From: Pseudomonadota bacterium
GTDB taxonomy: Bacteria; Pseudomonadota; Gammaproteobacteria; Burkholderiales; Burkholderiaceae_C
Length of the DNA stretch: 64,000 nucleotides
Direction: 5' to 3'
NCBI GenBank assembly: GCA_023387335.1
Contig: JAEWIF010000038.1
Span: 1 to 64,000, forward strand
Position numbers and translations under genes: made by a program. How positions within the stretch are numbered: the stretch's first letter is position 1; each line of letters begins with the position of its first letter. The notes under the pieces were generated by a model. It had not been told where the DNA came from. It made no database searches and saw nothing but the letters and a program-made list of their open reading frames with translations. Shown piece by piece: positions 24,321 to 32,763 of the stretch.

Positions 24321-25556
24321 ATGCATCTCGTCGTGCTCGGCACCGGCATCGTGGGGACCTGCACCGCCGCCTGGCTGCAGCGCGACGGCCATCGCATCAC
24401 CTTCGTGTCGCCGGTGCCGCCGGGCGAAGCCTGCTCGTTCGGCAACGCGGGTTCGCTCTCGCCGAGCGCCTGCCTGCCGGTCGGCATGCCGGGCATGTGG
24501 AAGCAGGTGCCCGCCTGGCTGCGCGATCCCGAAGGTCCGCTGGCGATCCGGCCTTCGTACCTGCCCACGGTGGCGCCCTGGCTGCTGCGGTTCCTGCGGC
24601 ACTCCACCCGCGACGAGGTGGTGCGCATCGCCACCGCGCTGCGCGGCCTGCTGGCGCCGATCTTCGACAGCTACGGGCCGCTGCTCGAACACGCCGGTGC
24701 CCAGCACCTCGTGCGCCGCACGGGTTGCCTGTACGTCTACGGCTCGCCGCAGTCGGCCGCGCGCTGGCAGTGGGGGATGGACCTGCGCCGCAGCCTCCAG
24801 GTGGACCTGCGCGACGTCGGCGAAGAGGAGCTCGCGCAACTGGAGCCGGACCTGCGGGGACGATTCCGATTCGGCATCCTGGCGCCGGAGAACGGTTCCA
24901 CGCTGAACCCCGAGGCGCTGGTGAAGGCGCTGCACGCGCAGTGCCTGGCGGACGGCGCGCGGATGCTGCAGGACGAAGCCGTGCGACTGGACAAGCGGGG
25001 CGATACGGTGACGGCGGTGCAACTCGCTTCGGGCCAGCGCGTGGAGTGCGACGGCGTCGTGGTCGCCGCGGGCGCCTGGTCGCGACCGCTGGCCGCGCAG
25101 CTGGGCACGCGCGTGCCGCTGGAGACGCAGCGCGGTTATCACGTCACCGTGCAGAGCAACAACCTGCAGCTGCGCCACACGGTGATGGCGCCCGAATACA
25201 ACCTGATGGTCAACCCGATGGCCATGGGGCTGCGGCTGGCCGGCAGCGTGGAGTTCGCGGGCCTCGCGCCGCCGCCCAACTACCGGCGTGCCGACGTGCT
25301 GCTGGCCAAGGGCCGCGAGATGTTCCCGCACCTCGACAGCTCGCGTGTCTCACGCTGGATGGGGCATCGGCCCTGCCTGCCGGACAGCCTGCCGGTGATC
25401 GGCCGCGCGCCGCGCATGGCCAACGCATGGATGGCGTTCGGGCACGGACACATCGGCATGTGCGCCGGGGCCAGCACGGGCCGCGAAGTGGCGCATCTCG
25501 TGGCGGGGCGCAAGACGCAGGTCGACCTGCGGCCGTTCGCGCCCGACCGGTTCTAG
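24321..25556 (+). CDS. FAD-dependent D-amino acid dehydrogenase-like oxidoreductase
   Basis: The 411-residue protein is of the DAO/DadA type. The N-terminal Rossmann motif is VVLGTGIVGTCTAAWL, followed by CSFGNAGSLSPSA, the DadA-like FAD-contact region. Near the C-terminus are GHRPCLPDSLPVIG and FGHGHIGMCAGASTGR, typical of the family. DadA-type enzymes oxidise D-amino acids to keto acids and pass electrons to the respiratory chain. The best-known form is 430 residues or so, so length is normal. The exact substrate is not determined by sequence. It appears leaderless (see the upstream region). Confidence 0.82.
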   Translation: MHLVVLGTGIVGTCTAAWLQRDGHRITFVSPVPPGEACSFGNAGSLSPSACLPVGMPGMWKQVPAWLRDPEGPLAIRPSYLPTVAPWLLRFLRHSTRDEVVRIATALRGLLAPIFDSYGPLLEHAGAQHLVRRTGCLYVYGSPQSAARWQWGMDLRRSLQVDLRDVGEEELAQLEPDLRGRFRFGILAPENGSTLNPEALVKALHAQCLADGARMLQDEAVRLDKRGDTVTAVQLASGQRVECDGVVVAAGAWSRPLAAQLGTRVPLETQRGYHVTVQSNNLQLRHTVMAPEYNLMVNPMAMGLRLAGSVEFAGLAPPPNYRRADVLLAKGREMFPHLDSSRVSRWMGHRPCLPDSLPVIGRAPRMANAWMAFGHGHIGMCAGASTGREVAHLVAGRKTQVDLRPFAPDRF

Positions 25557-25644
25557 AAGGGCCGCGAGCCCATCGGCAGCTTTGCATTCGAAGCGGGGCA
25601 AACCCTGCGTCCGCGCCGCCGCCATCCGCGCCAGACTGCAGCCC

Positions 25645-26628
25645 ATGCCGCACACGCTCCGCCGACGCCACTTCACCGCCTTCGCCGCGCTGGCCGCCTT
25701 GCCCGCGCTCTCTCGCGCGCAGGCTTCGTTCCCCAGCAAGCCGATCCGCTTGGTGGTGCCGTTCCCGCCGGGCGGCAGCACCGACCTGCTGGCGCGTCGA
25801 TTGGGCGAGAAGCTGGCCGTGTCGCTCGGGCAGCCGGTTGTGGTGGAGAACAAGCCCGGCGCGGGCGGCACGACGGGCGCCGACCACGTGGCCAAGTCGG
25901 CCCCCGACGGCCACACGCTGCTGCTGGGCGTGACGGGCAGCAACGCCATCGCGGCCAGCCTCTATCCCAGGCTGCCGTACGACGTGCTGCGCGATTTCAC
26001 GCCGGTGAGCACAGTGGTCTCCGCGCCGCTGGTGCTGGCCGTGGGCAGTGCCAGCCCGCTGCGCACGGTGCGCGACTACGTCGCCGCGTCCAAGGCGGAT
26101 TCGATCACCTACGGCACGCCGGGCAACGGGACCTCGATGCACCTGACGGGCGAGATGTTCAACCTGGCCACCAGCGCGCGGCTGATGCACGTGCCGTACA
26201 AGGGCAGCGCGCCCGCGCTCAACGACATGCTGGGCGGCAGCCTGCAATCGATGTTCGGCGACTTCCTGGTGCTGCTGCCGCAGATCCGCGCCGGCAAGGT
26301 GCGGCCGATCGCCGTCACTTCCGCCCGCCGCCATCCCATGCTGCCCGAGGTGCCCACCATCGCCGAGAGCGGCGTGCCCGGCCTGGAACGCTTCGAGGCC
26401 ACCTCGTGGCAAGGGCTGTTCGCGCCGGCCGGCGTTCCGCGCGACGTGCTGGCGCGCATCAACACCGAGGTGGTGAAGGCGCTCGAGTCGCCGGACATCA
26501 AGGAGTTCTTCGGCAGCCAGGGCTTCCTGGTCGGCGGCTCGACGCCGGAGCAGTTCCGCGCGTTGATCGAGGCCGAGGTGCCCAAGTGGGAGCGGGTCAT
26601 CAAGGCCGCCCACGTGAAGGTGGACTGA
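25645..26628 (+). CDS. Bug-family tripartite tricarboxylate transporter substrate-binding protein
   Basis: The 327-residue periplasmic binding protein has an N-terminal signal with a twin-arginine-like LRRRHFTAFAAL, cleaved after about residue 26 (LSRAQ). The mature start KPIRLVVPFPPGGSTDLLAR and the VVENKPGAGGTTGADHVAKS motif are diagnostic of the Bug (TctC) family, which captures carboxylates or related acids. No TctA/TctB membrane genes are adjacent, as is usual for orphan Bug proteins. I prefer ATG 25645 because it opens the signal peptide; CAGACT ends 7 nt upstream. The next gene starts 1 nt after its stop. Confidence 0.88.
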   Translation: MPHTLRRRHFTAFAALAALPALSRAQASFPSKPIRLVVPFPPGGSTDLLARRLGEKLAVSLGQPVVVENKPGAGGTTGADHVAKSAPDGHTLLLGVTGSNAIAASLYPRLPYDVLRDFTPVSTVVSAPLVLAVGSASPLRTVRDYVAASKADSITYGTPGNGTSMHLTGEMFNLATSARLMHVPYKGSAPALNDMLGGSLQSMFGDFLVLLPQIRAGKVRPIAVTSARRHPMLPEVPTIAESGVPGLERFEATSWQGLFAPAGVPRDVLARINTEVVKALESPDIKEFFGSQGFLVGGSTPEQFRALIEAEVPKWERVIKAAHVKVD

Positions 26629-26629
26629 G

Positions 26630-27331
26630 ATGGCCGCGCCCGTGCAGGTCCTCGCGTTCGACATCTTCGGCACGGTGGTCGACTGGTACGGCAGCATCGT
26701 GCGCGAGATGCGCGAGCGTCATCCGCAGGTGGACAGCGACGCGTTCGCGCGCGCCTGGCGCGCGGGCTACAAGCCGGCGATGGCGCGCGTGGCGAGCGGC
26801 GAGCTGGGCTGGACGCTGATCGACGACCTGCACAGGATCATCCTGGACGGCATCCTTCCGCAGTTCGGCCTCGACCACCTGGGCGAAGCCGAACGCGCCG
26901 AGCTGAACCGGGTGTGGCATCGGCTCGACCCGTGGCCCGACAGCGTCGCCGGCCTGTCGCGGCTCAAGCGCGGCTACGTCATCTGCACGCTGTCCAACGG
27001 CAACATCGGGCTGCTCACGAACATGGCCAAGCGCGCGGGCCTGCCCTGGGATTGCGTGCTGTCGGCCGAGGTGTTCCGCGCGTACAAGCCGGATCCGGCC
27101 ACCTACCTCGGCGTCGCGAAGGTGTTCGACGTGGCGCCCGAGCAGGTGATGCTGGTCGCGGCCCATCACGACGACCTGGAAGGCGCGCGCCGCTGCGGGC
27201 TGCGCACCGCCTACATCGAGCGGCCGCTCGAGTTCGGCGCGGCCCATCCGAAGGACGTGTCGCCGCGGCCCGCGAACGACCTGCACTGCACCAGCCTCAC
27301 CGACCTGGCGGACCGTCTCGGGCTCGGCTGA
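26630..27331 (+). CDS. Haloacid dehalogenase type II-like hydrolase
   Basis: The 233-residue HAD-superfamily protein has nucleophile D11 in LAFDIFGTVVDW, motif II TLSNGN, motif III Lys in RAYKPDPATY and motif IV VAAHHDDLEGARRCG. The FDxxGTxxD pattern without the second acidic phosphatase residue directly at +2 resembles L-2-haloacid dehalogenases, which turn 2-halo acids into 2-hydroxy acids. Many such relatives have other or unknown activities. It is co-transcribed with the Bug protein, which suggests uptake and breakdown of an organic acid; that is inference. Confidence 0.8.
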   Translation: MAAPVQVLAFDIFGTVVDWYGSIVREMRERHPQVDSDAFARAWRAGYKPAMARVASGELGWTLIDDLHRIILDGILPQFGLDHLGEAERAELNRVWHRLDPWPDSVAGLSRLKRGYVICTLSNGNIGLLTNMAKRAGLPWDCVLSAEVFRAYKPDPATYLGVAKVFDVAPEQVMLVAAHHDDLEGARRCGLRTAYIERPLEFGAAHPKDVSPRPANDLHCTSLTDLADRLGLG

Positions 27332-27440
27332 GCCTCTGTCGGCGTGGGCTGACAGCAAGCCGCGCGCGGCTCCGAATGCGGCCGCCGGCCATGCGGTCCA
27401 GCATGAAGGGAACATCCAGCGCAACTACGCAGGTACTTTC

Positions 27441-27662
27441 ATGCCCACCGACACCACGCCCGACCCGCGCGACATGGAGCGCATGCCCGAAGACAAGCAG
27501 ATCCCGCAGGCAAAGCGCGACATCGCCGGCAAGCCCGACATCGAGCGCCGTCCTTCGTTGCCGGACAAGCCCAGGCCGATGGCCGCCGACATCGAGGACG
27601 AGGAGGACGATCCCGTCGTGGAGAGCGGCCGCACCGACACGCCGAAAGGTGAACGCGGATGA
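27441..27662 (+). CDS. Small proline-rich acidic protein of unknown function
   Basis: The 73-residue protein is rich in Pro, Asp, Glu, Arg and Lys, has no hydrophobic segment and looks disordered (DKPRPMAADIEDEEDDPV). I do not recognise it. Coding is supported by third-position GC bias and by its 4-nt overlap (ATGA) with a second small gene of similar composition. A 109-nt gap separates it from the dehalogenase gene. Confidence 0.55.
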   Translation: MPTDTTPDPRDMERMPEDKQIPQAKRDIAGKPDIERRPSLPDKPRPMAADIEDEEDDPVVESGRTDTPKGERG

Positions 27663-27847
27663 ATCCGGAGCGGAAGCTGCACGACGTGCCGGCGCCGGAG
27701 AACGTGCCGCCCGTGAACAACCCGGACCCGCAGCCGGGCGACGGCACGCCCAGGATGCCGCCGTCGGAAGACGAGGAACTCGACAACCCGCCGGTGAGGT
27801 TGCCCGGCAAGCCGGGCGTGCCTGAGCGGGTCGAAGCGCCGCGCTAG
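27659..27847 (+). CDS. Second small proline-rich protein of unknown function
   Basis: The 62-residue protein is about a quarter proline (NVPPVNNPDPQPGDGTPRMP) with acidic patches and no membrane segment. It overlaps the previous small gene by ATGA, so the two are coupled and may be one functional unit. Its stop overlaps the gspE stop by 4 nt on the other strand. I do not recognise a family. Confidence 0.5.
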   Translation: MNPERKLHDVPAPENVPPVNNPDPQPGDGTPRMPPSEDEELDNPPVRLPGKPGVPERVEAPR

Positions 27848-29238
27848 TCGCGGGTGACCCGAAGGACCTCTTCGCGCGAGGTGATGCCCTCGCGCACCAG
27901 CCGCTCGCCATCGTCGCGCATCAGGGTCATTCCCTCGGCCAGCGCGGCGTCGCGAATCTCGGCCTCGGACGCGCGGTTGTGGATCAGCGTACGGACCTTC
28001 TCGTCGGCCAGCATCAGCTCGAACACGCCCGTGCGGCCCTGGTAGCCGGTCTGGCCGCATTCGCCGCAGCCCTTGCCGCCGCAGGCCGGGCACAGCTTTC
28101 GCACCAGCCGCTGGGCCAGCACGCCCAGCAGCGACGAGCTGAGCAGGAACGGCTCGACGCCCATGTCGGTGAGGCGCGTGACGGCGCTGGCGGCGTCGTT
28201 GGTGTGCAGGGTCGCCAGCACCAGGTGGCCGGTGAGCGAAGCCTGGATCGCGATCTGCGCCGTTTCGTAGTCGCGGATCTCGCCGATCATGATCACGTCC
28301 GGGTCCTGGCGCAGGATGGCGCGCAGGGCCTTGGCGAAGCTGAGGTCGATCTTGGCGTTGACCTGCGTCTGGCCGATGCCGGGCAGCTCGTACTCGATCG
28401 GGTCTTCCACCGTCATGATGTTGCTGCTGCCGGCGTCCAGCCGCGACAGCCCCGCGTACAGCGTGGTGGTCTTGCCCGAGCCGGTGGGGCCCGTCACCAG
28501 GATGATGCCGTGCGGCTGTTCGATCAGCGCGAGGAAGCGCCGAAGCGTTTCGCCCGTCATGCCGACCGCCTCGAGGCTGAGCTTGCTCTCGCTCTTGTCC
28601 AGCAGACGCAGCACCGCGCGCTCGCCGTGCGCGCTGGGCAGCGTGGACACGCGCACGTCGACCGCGCGCGTGCCGATGCGCAGCGAGATGCGGCCGTCCT
28701 GCGGCAGGCGTTTCTCGGCGATGTCGAGGTCGGCCATGATCTTCAGGCGGGAGATCAGCGCGGCGTGCAGCGCGCGGTTGGGCTGCACCACCTCGCGCAG
28801 CGTGCCGTCGACTCGGAAACGCACCGAGGAATGGCGCTCGTACGGCTCGATGTGGATGTCGCTGGCGCCGTCGCGCGCGGCCTGGGTGAGCAGCGCGTTC
28901 AGCATGCGGATGATGGGCGCGTCGTCGCTGGTCTCCAGCAGGTCTTCGACCGCCGGCAGCTCCTGCATCATGCGCGACAGGTCGGCCTCGTTCTGCACCT
29001 CGCTGACCACCGTGGCCGCGCTGGACTCGCCCTGCGCGTAGGCCGCGCTGATTCGCTGGGCCAGTGCGTCCGGGTCGAGCTGCTGCAGAGCGCGCACCTG
29101 GAACTTGCGCATCACCTCGCTCCAGGCGCTGGGCGCCGGGGCGGCCGCGTGCCAGAGCGTGACGGCCTGGCCGTCGTCCTCCACCAGCAGCTGGTGGCTG
29201 CGGGCGAATCCGTAGGGAAGCGGGTAGCGGTTGGCCAT
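27844..29238 (-). CDS. gspE: Type II secretion ATPase GspE
   Basis: GspE is the cytosolic hexameric ATPase that drives assembly of the type II pseudopilus. The 464-residue protein has Walker A GPTGSGKTTTLYAG (about residue 250), the Asp/His boxes and Walker B (ILRQDPDVIMIGEIRD), and the tetracysteine metal site CPACGGKGCGECGQ near the C-terminus. It is shorter than forms with a full N1E domain. It is the last gene of the minus-strand operon and overlaps gspD by one base (TGATG). Confidence 0.96.
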   Translation of the reverse strand: MANRYPLPYGFARSHQLLVEDDGQAVTLWHAAAPAPSAWSEVMRKFQVRALQQLDPDALAQRISAAYAQGESSAATVVSEVQNEADLSRMMQELPAVEDLLETSDDAPIIRMLNALLTQAARDGASDIHIEPYERHSSVRFRVDGTLREVVQPNRALHAALISRLKIMADLDIAEKRLPQDGRISLRIGTRAVDVRVSTLPSAHGERAVLRLLDKSESKLSLEAVGMTGETLRRFLALIEQPHGIILVTGPTGSGKTTTLYAGLSRLDAGSSNIMTVEDPIEYELPGIGQTQVNAKIDLSFAKALRAILRQDPDVIMIGEIRDYETAQIAIQASLTGHLVLATLHTNDAASAVTRLTDMGVEPFLLSSSLLGVLAQRLVRKLCPACGGKGCGECGQTGYQGRTGVFELMLADEKVRTLIHNRASEAEIRDAALAEGMTLMRDDGERLVREGITSREEVLRVTRD

Positions 29239-31460
29239 CAGCGCGTTGGAGCCGCGGGGGCGGCCGGAGTTGCGGGCGGCAGCGGGTCGGCCTGCGGCAG
29301 GGGAGGCGCGGGCGTGGGGGCGGGGATCACGGCCTGCTCAGCCGGAACCGGCGGGCTCGTGGGCGCGACTGGCGCCGGACGGCTGGCCTGCACCGGCAGC
29401 ACCGGGCCGGAGTTGATCGGGACCATCAAGCTGGGCGTGGGCTGGGCGCCTTCCTGCTTCAGGCGCATCAGGTCGTAGCGGTCCAGCGAGATCTCGTCGG
29501 TCTGGGCCGCGTCGCGCACCACCACCGGCCGCAGGAACACCATCAGGTTGGTCTTGCGGCGGCTGCGCGCCTCGCTGCGGAACAGGTTGCCCAGCACGGG
29601 CACGTCGCCCAGGCCCGGCACCTTCTCCTGGTTGCCGTTGTATTCGTCCTGCAGCAGGCCGCCCAGCACCACGATGGCGCCGTCGTCCACCAGCACGTTC
29701 GATTCGATCGAGCGCTTGTTGGTGATCAGGCCGGTGGGCGAGTTGATGGAGGCCGTCTGCACGCTGGAGGTCTCCTGGAAGATCTGCATCTTCACCGTGC
29801 CGTTCTCGCTGATCTGCGGGCGCACCCGCAGCGTCAGGCCGACGTCCTTGCGCTCGATGGTCTGGAACGGGTTCACCGAGCCGTTGGTGGCGCCCGTGTT
29901 GGTGAACTGGCCGGTGACGAACGGAACGTTCTGGCCGATGACGATGCGCGCTTCCTCGTTGTCCAGGGTCAGCAGGTTGGGCGTGGAGAGAATGTTGGCG
30001 TCGACGTTCGACTCCAGGAACCGCGCCAGCGCGCCCAGGATGTAGGTGCCGTTGATGTTGCGCAGCAGGCCCAGGTTGATGCCGGTCGAAGGCGCGGTGA
30101 TGTTGCCGCTGGCGGCGCCCAGCTGCAGGTTGATGATGTTGGCGCCGCCGGCGTTGAAGTTGGTGCCCAGCACGCCGATGTTCTTGTCGCCGCTCTTGCC
30201 GAAGGCGTTCTGCCACTGGATGCCGAACTCGGCCGCCTTGTCGGCGTTGACTTCGACGATCAGGCTTTCCACGAACACCTGGGCGCGGCGCGAATCGAGC
30301 CGGTCGATCACCGCGCGCAGCTGGCGGTACTGCGGCTCGGGCGCCGTGATGATCAGCGAGTTGGTGGCCTGGTCGGCCTGGATCTGTCCACCGGTGGAAG
30401 GCTGGGCCAGCGGCTGCGCGGCCGCCGTCGCCGGGCTGGCGCCGCCGATGCCGCTGGTGGCGCCGATGCCGGACGAGGTGGGCGTCGCCAGGCCGGTGCT
30501 GATGGTGCCGGGCGCGCCGGGGAAGGGGCTGGCGGCTCCGCCGGCCGCGGCGCCGGTGGCCAGGCCCGCCATCGCGGCGCGCAGCGTGGTGGCCAGCCGC
30601 ACGGCGTCGGCGTTCTTCAGGTAGACGACGTAGATGTTGCCGGTGGGGTTCTGCGCGGTCGGCGTGTCGAGGCGGTCGACCAGGTTGCGCACCAGGTTCA
30701 GTCGCGCCGGGTTGGCGGCACGCACGATCAGCGCGTTGCTGCGCGGCTCGGCGATGACGGTGGTGCGGAACGAGGTGTCGGCCTGGCCCTGGCCGGCCGC
30801 GGCGGGCGTGGCGCCGCCGGCGTCCACCAGCCGCTGCACCACCGGCGCGAGATCCGACGCCAGGCCGTTCTTCAGCGTGATGACCTCGACGTCGGTGGCG
30901 TTGGGGTTGTCCAGCGCCGAGATGATGCGGCCGATGCGCTGCAGGTTGTCGGCGTAGTCCGTGATCACCAGCGAGTTGTTGCCGGGGTTCACGTTGATCG
31001 TGTTGTTGGGGCTGATCAGCGGCCGCAGGATCGGCACCAGGTTGTTGGCCGTCTCGTGGTTGAGCCGGAAGATCTGCGTGACCACCTGCGAGCCGCCGGG
31101 CGGCGAGCCGACCGACACCGATCCGGTCTGCAGCTTGGCGTCGGCCTCGGGCACCACCTTCAGCAGGCCGCCCGAATCGACCACGGTGAAGCCCGAGAGG
31201 CGCAGCGTGGAGACGAACTGGTTGAACGCGGCCTGCGGCGCCACCGGCCGCTCGGTGGACAGCGACATCGTGCCCTTCACGCGCGGATCGACCACGATGT
31301 TGCGGCCCGTGATGGCCGCCATGGTGCGGGCCACCGCCTCGATGTCGGCGTTGACGAAGTTCAGCGTCACCGGCTCGCGCGCGCGCTGCGCATGCACGCC
31401 GCCGGCGCCGGCCAGCGCGGCGGCCGCCAGGAGGGAAAGCAGGGCACGTGAGAGGGTCAT
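29238..31460 (-). CDS. gspD: Type II secretion outer-membrane secretin GspD
   Basis: GspD forms the multimeric outer-membrane channel. The 740-residue protein has a signal peptide (cleaved near GVHAQ, about residue 25), N0–N3 periplasmic domains (LNFVNADIEAVARTMAAITG; repeated secretin-N modules with a Gly/Ala/Ser-rich insert at about 310–370) and the secretin core (VPGLGDVPVLGNLFR). The C-terminal 60 residues are very Pro/Ala-rich. ATG 31460 starts the signal peptide; the frame runs further upstream but only as noise. gspN ends 5 nt before it. Confidence 0.96.
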   Translation of the reverse strand: MTLSRALLSLLAAAALAGAGGVHAQRAREPVTLNFVNADIEAVARTMAAITGRNIVVDPRVKGTMSLSTERPVAPQAAFNQFVSTLRLSGFTVVDSGGLLKVVPEADAKLQTGSVSVGSPPGGSQVVTQIFRLNHETANNLVPILRPLISPNNTINVNPGNNSLVITDYADNLQRIGRIISALDNPNATDVEVITLKNGLASDLAPVVQRLVDAGGATPAAAGQGQADTSFRTTVIAEPRSNALIVRAANPARLNLVRNLVDRLDTPTAQNPTGNIYVVYLKNADAVRLATTLRAAMAGLATGAAAGGAASPFPGAPGTISTGLATPTSSGIGATSGIGGASPATAAAQPLAQPSTGGQIQADQATNSLIITAPEPQYRQLRAVIDRLDSRRAQVFVESLIVEVNADKAAEFGIQWQNAFGKSGDKNIGVLGTNFNAGGANIINLQLGAASGNITAPSTGINLGLLRNINGTYILGALARFLESNVDANILSTPNLLTLDNEEARIVIGQNVPFVTGQFTNTGATNGSVNPFQTIERKDVGLTLRVRPQISENGTVKMQIFQETSSVQTASINSPTGLITNKRSIESNVLVDDGAIVVLGGLLQDEYNGNQEKVPGLGDVPVLGNLFRSEARSRRKTNLMVFLRPVVVRDAAQTDEISLDRYDLMRLKQEGAQPTPSLMVPINSGPVLPVQASRPAPVAPTSPPVPAEQAVIPAPTPAPPLPQADPLPPATPAAPAAPTR

Positions 31461-31465
31461 GACGG

Positions 31466-32260
31466 TCAACCTATGGTGATGATGGAGCGCGCGCCGTTGC
31501 GGCGGCCGATGATGTTCAGGAGGTTGGCCAGGGCGGCCTCGCGGTCGGGCGCGGCGCTGGCTTCGCCGGTGAAGCGAAGGCGCGACCCGACCCATTGCCC
31601 GTTGCCCGTGAGTTGCAGGGCGCCTTCGAGCGTGGACAGTTGCACCGTGGGCACGGCGCCGCCTGCGAGCACCACCCGGTAGCTGCCGAGGGGACGCAGT
31701 GTGGACACGCGCGAGGCCACGCGTTGAGCGGTCATCTCCGCCCTCCCGTTGACGGCCAATCGGCCTTCGGACCATTCTAGTGACAGCGCCTGCGTCCGAA
31801 GGAGCAGGTCGCCGTCGAGCTGGAGCGTGTTCCAGGGCGTGCCCAGGCCGGCCAGCAGCGACGCCGGCCACTGCGACTGGCCGTCGGCCACGCGCAGCGA
31901 AGCGCCGCCCCACCGCGGGCGCCAGTCGAACGACAGCGGTGCCGGCGTGCAGCACTCCGAGGCCAACGCGACGTGCAGGCCGCCGAAGCCGGGACGCATG
32001 CGCCACGTCAGGCGGGTGGGCAGGGCGGCGGCGTCGCTGCTGCCGGCGCCGCCGGTAAGCACCAGGCGGGCGGAACCGCTCCAGATCGTGCCGCGCGGAT
32101 CGATGAGCTGGACCTGCTGGCCGGTGGCCGCGACGATGCGTTCGGCGAGCCAGGATGCCGGCAGGAAGGCCGGCAAGGCGATCAACAGGCCGAGCACCAG
32201 GCCGGCAACGGCCCAGCGCCAGGGAGCGGAAGCGACGGGTTTGATGCGGGTGCGCGCCAA
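31466..32260 (-). CDS. gspN: Type II secretion protein GspN
   Basis: GspN is an inner-membrane accessory protein present in some type II systems. With the TTG at 32260 the product has 264 residues, a transmembrane segment at about 15–36 (RWAVAGLVLGLLIALPAFLP) and a periplasmic domain with DPRGTIWSGSARLVL and the C-terminal ANLLNIIGRRNG that match this family. No ATG lies near the expected start; TTG follows GGAAGACGCAAGAG. The position between gspM and gspD supports the call. Confidence 0.82.
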   Translation of the reverse strand: MARTRIKPVASAPWRWAVAGLVLGLLIALPAFLPASWLAERIVAATGQQVQLIDPRGTIWSGSARLVLTGGAGSSDAAALPTRLTWRMRPGFGGLHVALASECCTPAPLSFDWRPRWGGASLRVADGQSQWPASLLAGLGTPWNTLQLDGDLLLRTQALSLEWSEGRLAVNGRAEMTAQRVASRVSTLRPLGSYRVVLAGGAVPTVQLSTLEGALQLTGNGQWVGSRLRFTGEASAAPDREAALANLLNIIGRRNGARSIITIG

Positions 32261-32280
32261 CTCTTGCGTCTTCCGGCAGG

Positions 32281-32763
32281 TCAGCGCGGGGGCAGGGTGA
32301 GGACCACCGTGCCGTCCCAGCCGCCGCCCGCGCCGCGGGTGAGGCGCGTTTCGGCGGGCACGGCCCGGGCGTTGACCCGTGCCTGCGACAGCCAGCTGGC
32401 CAGGGCATCGGGTGGCGTGTTGGTCAGGGTGAGCGTGACGCGGTCGCCGGCGACGACCATGCGCGCGCTGGTGCCCAGGCGCTGGCGCACGGAGGATTCG
32501 AGCATGCGCATCGACTCGTCCTGGTTCTGCTTGGGCTGGCCTTGCAGCGCCTGCGCCTGCTGCTGCAGGGCGCGCATGCGCGCGAGCTGCGCGTCCAGCG
32601 CCTGGTGCTGCGCGTCGGAGCTGCGCAGCACCGACAACGCGGGCGCGACCGCCAGCCACCAGATAAGAGCAAGCAGCACGAGAGCTGCGGCGCCGCCCGC
32701 GAGCATCTTCTCGCGCGGCGCCAGGCCGGCCCAGGTGGCGGTCCACTGCGGCGGAATCTTCAT
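32281..32763 (-). CDS. gspM: Type II secretion protein GspM
   Basis: GspM is a small bitopic inner-membrane protein that pairs with GspL. The 160-residue product has one transmembrane helix (about 23–43, LAGGAAALVLLALIWWLAV), a coiled-coil stretch (about 48–80) and a ferredoxin-like periplasmic domain. PPQW…LAPREKMLAGG at the start is typical. It overlaps gspL by ATGA. Confidence 0.88.
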   Translation of the reverse strand: MKIPPQWTATWAGLAPREKMLAGGAAALVLLALIWWLAVAPALSVLRSSDAQHQALDAQLARMRALQQQAQALQGQPKQNQDESMRMLESSVRQRLGTSARMVVAGDRVTLTLTNTPPDALASWLSQARVNARAVPAETRLTRGAGGGWDGTVVLTLPPR

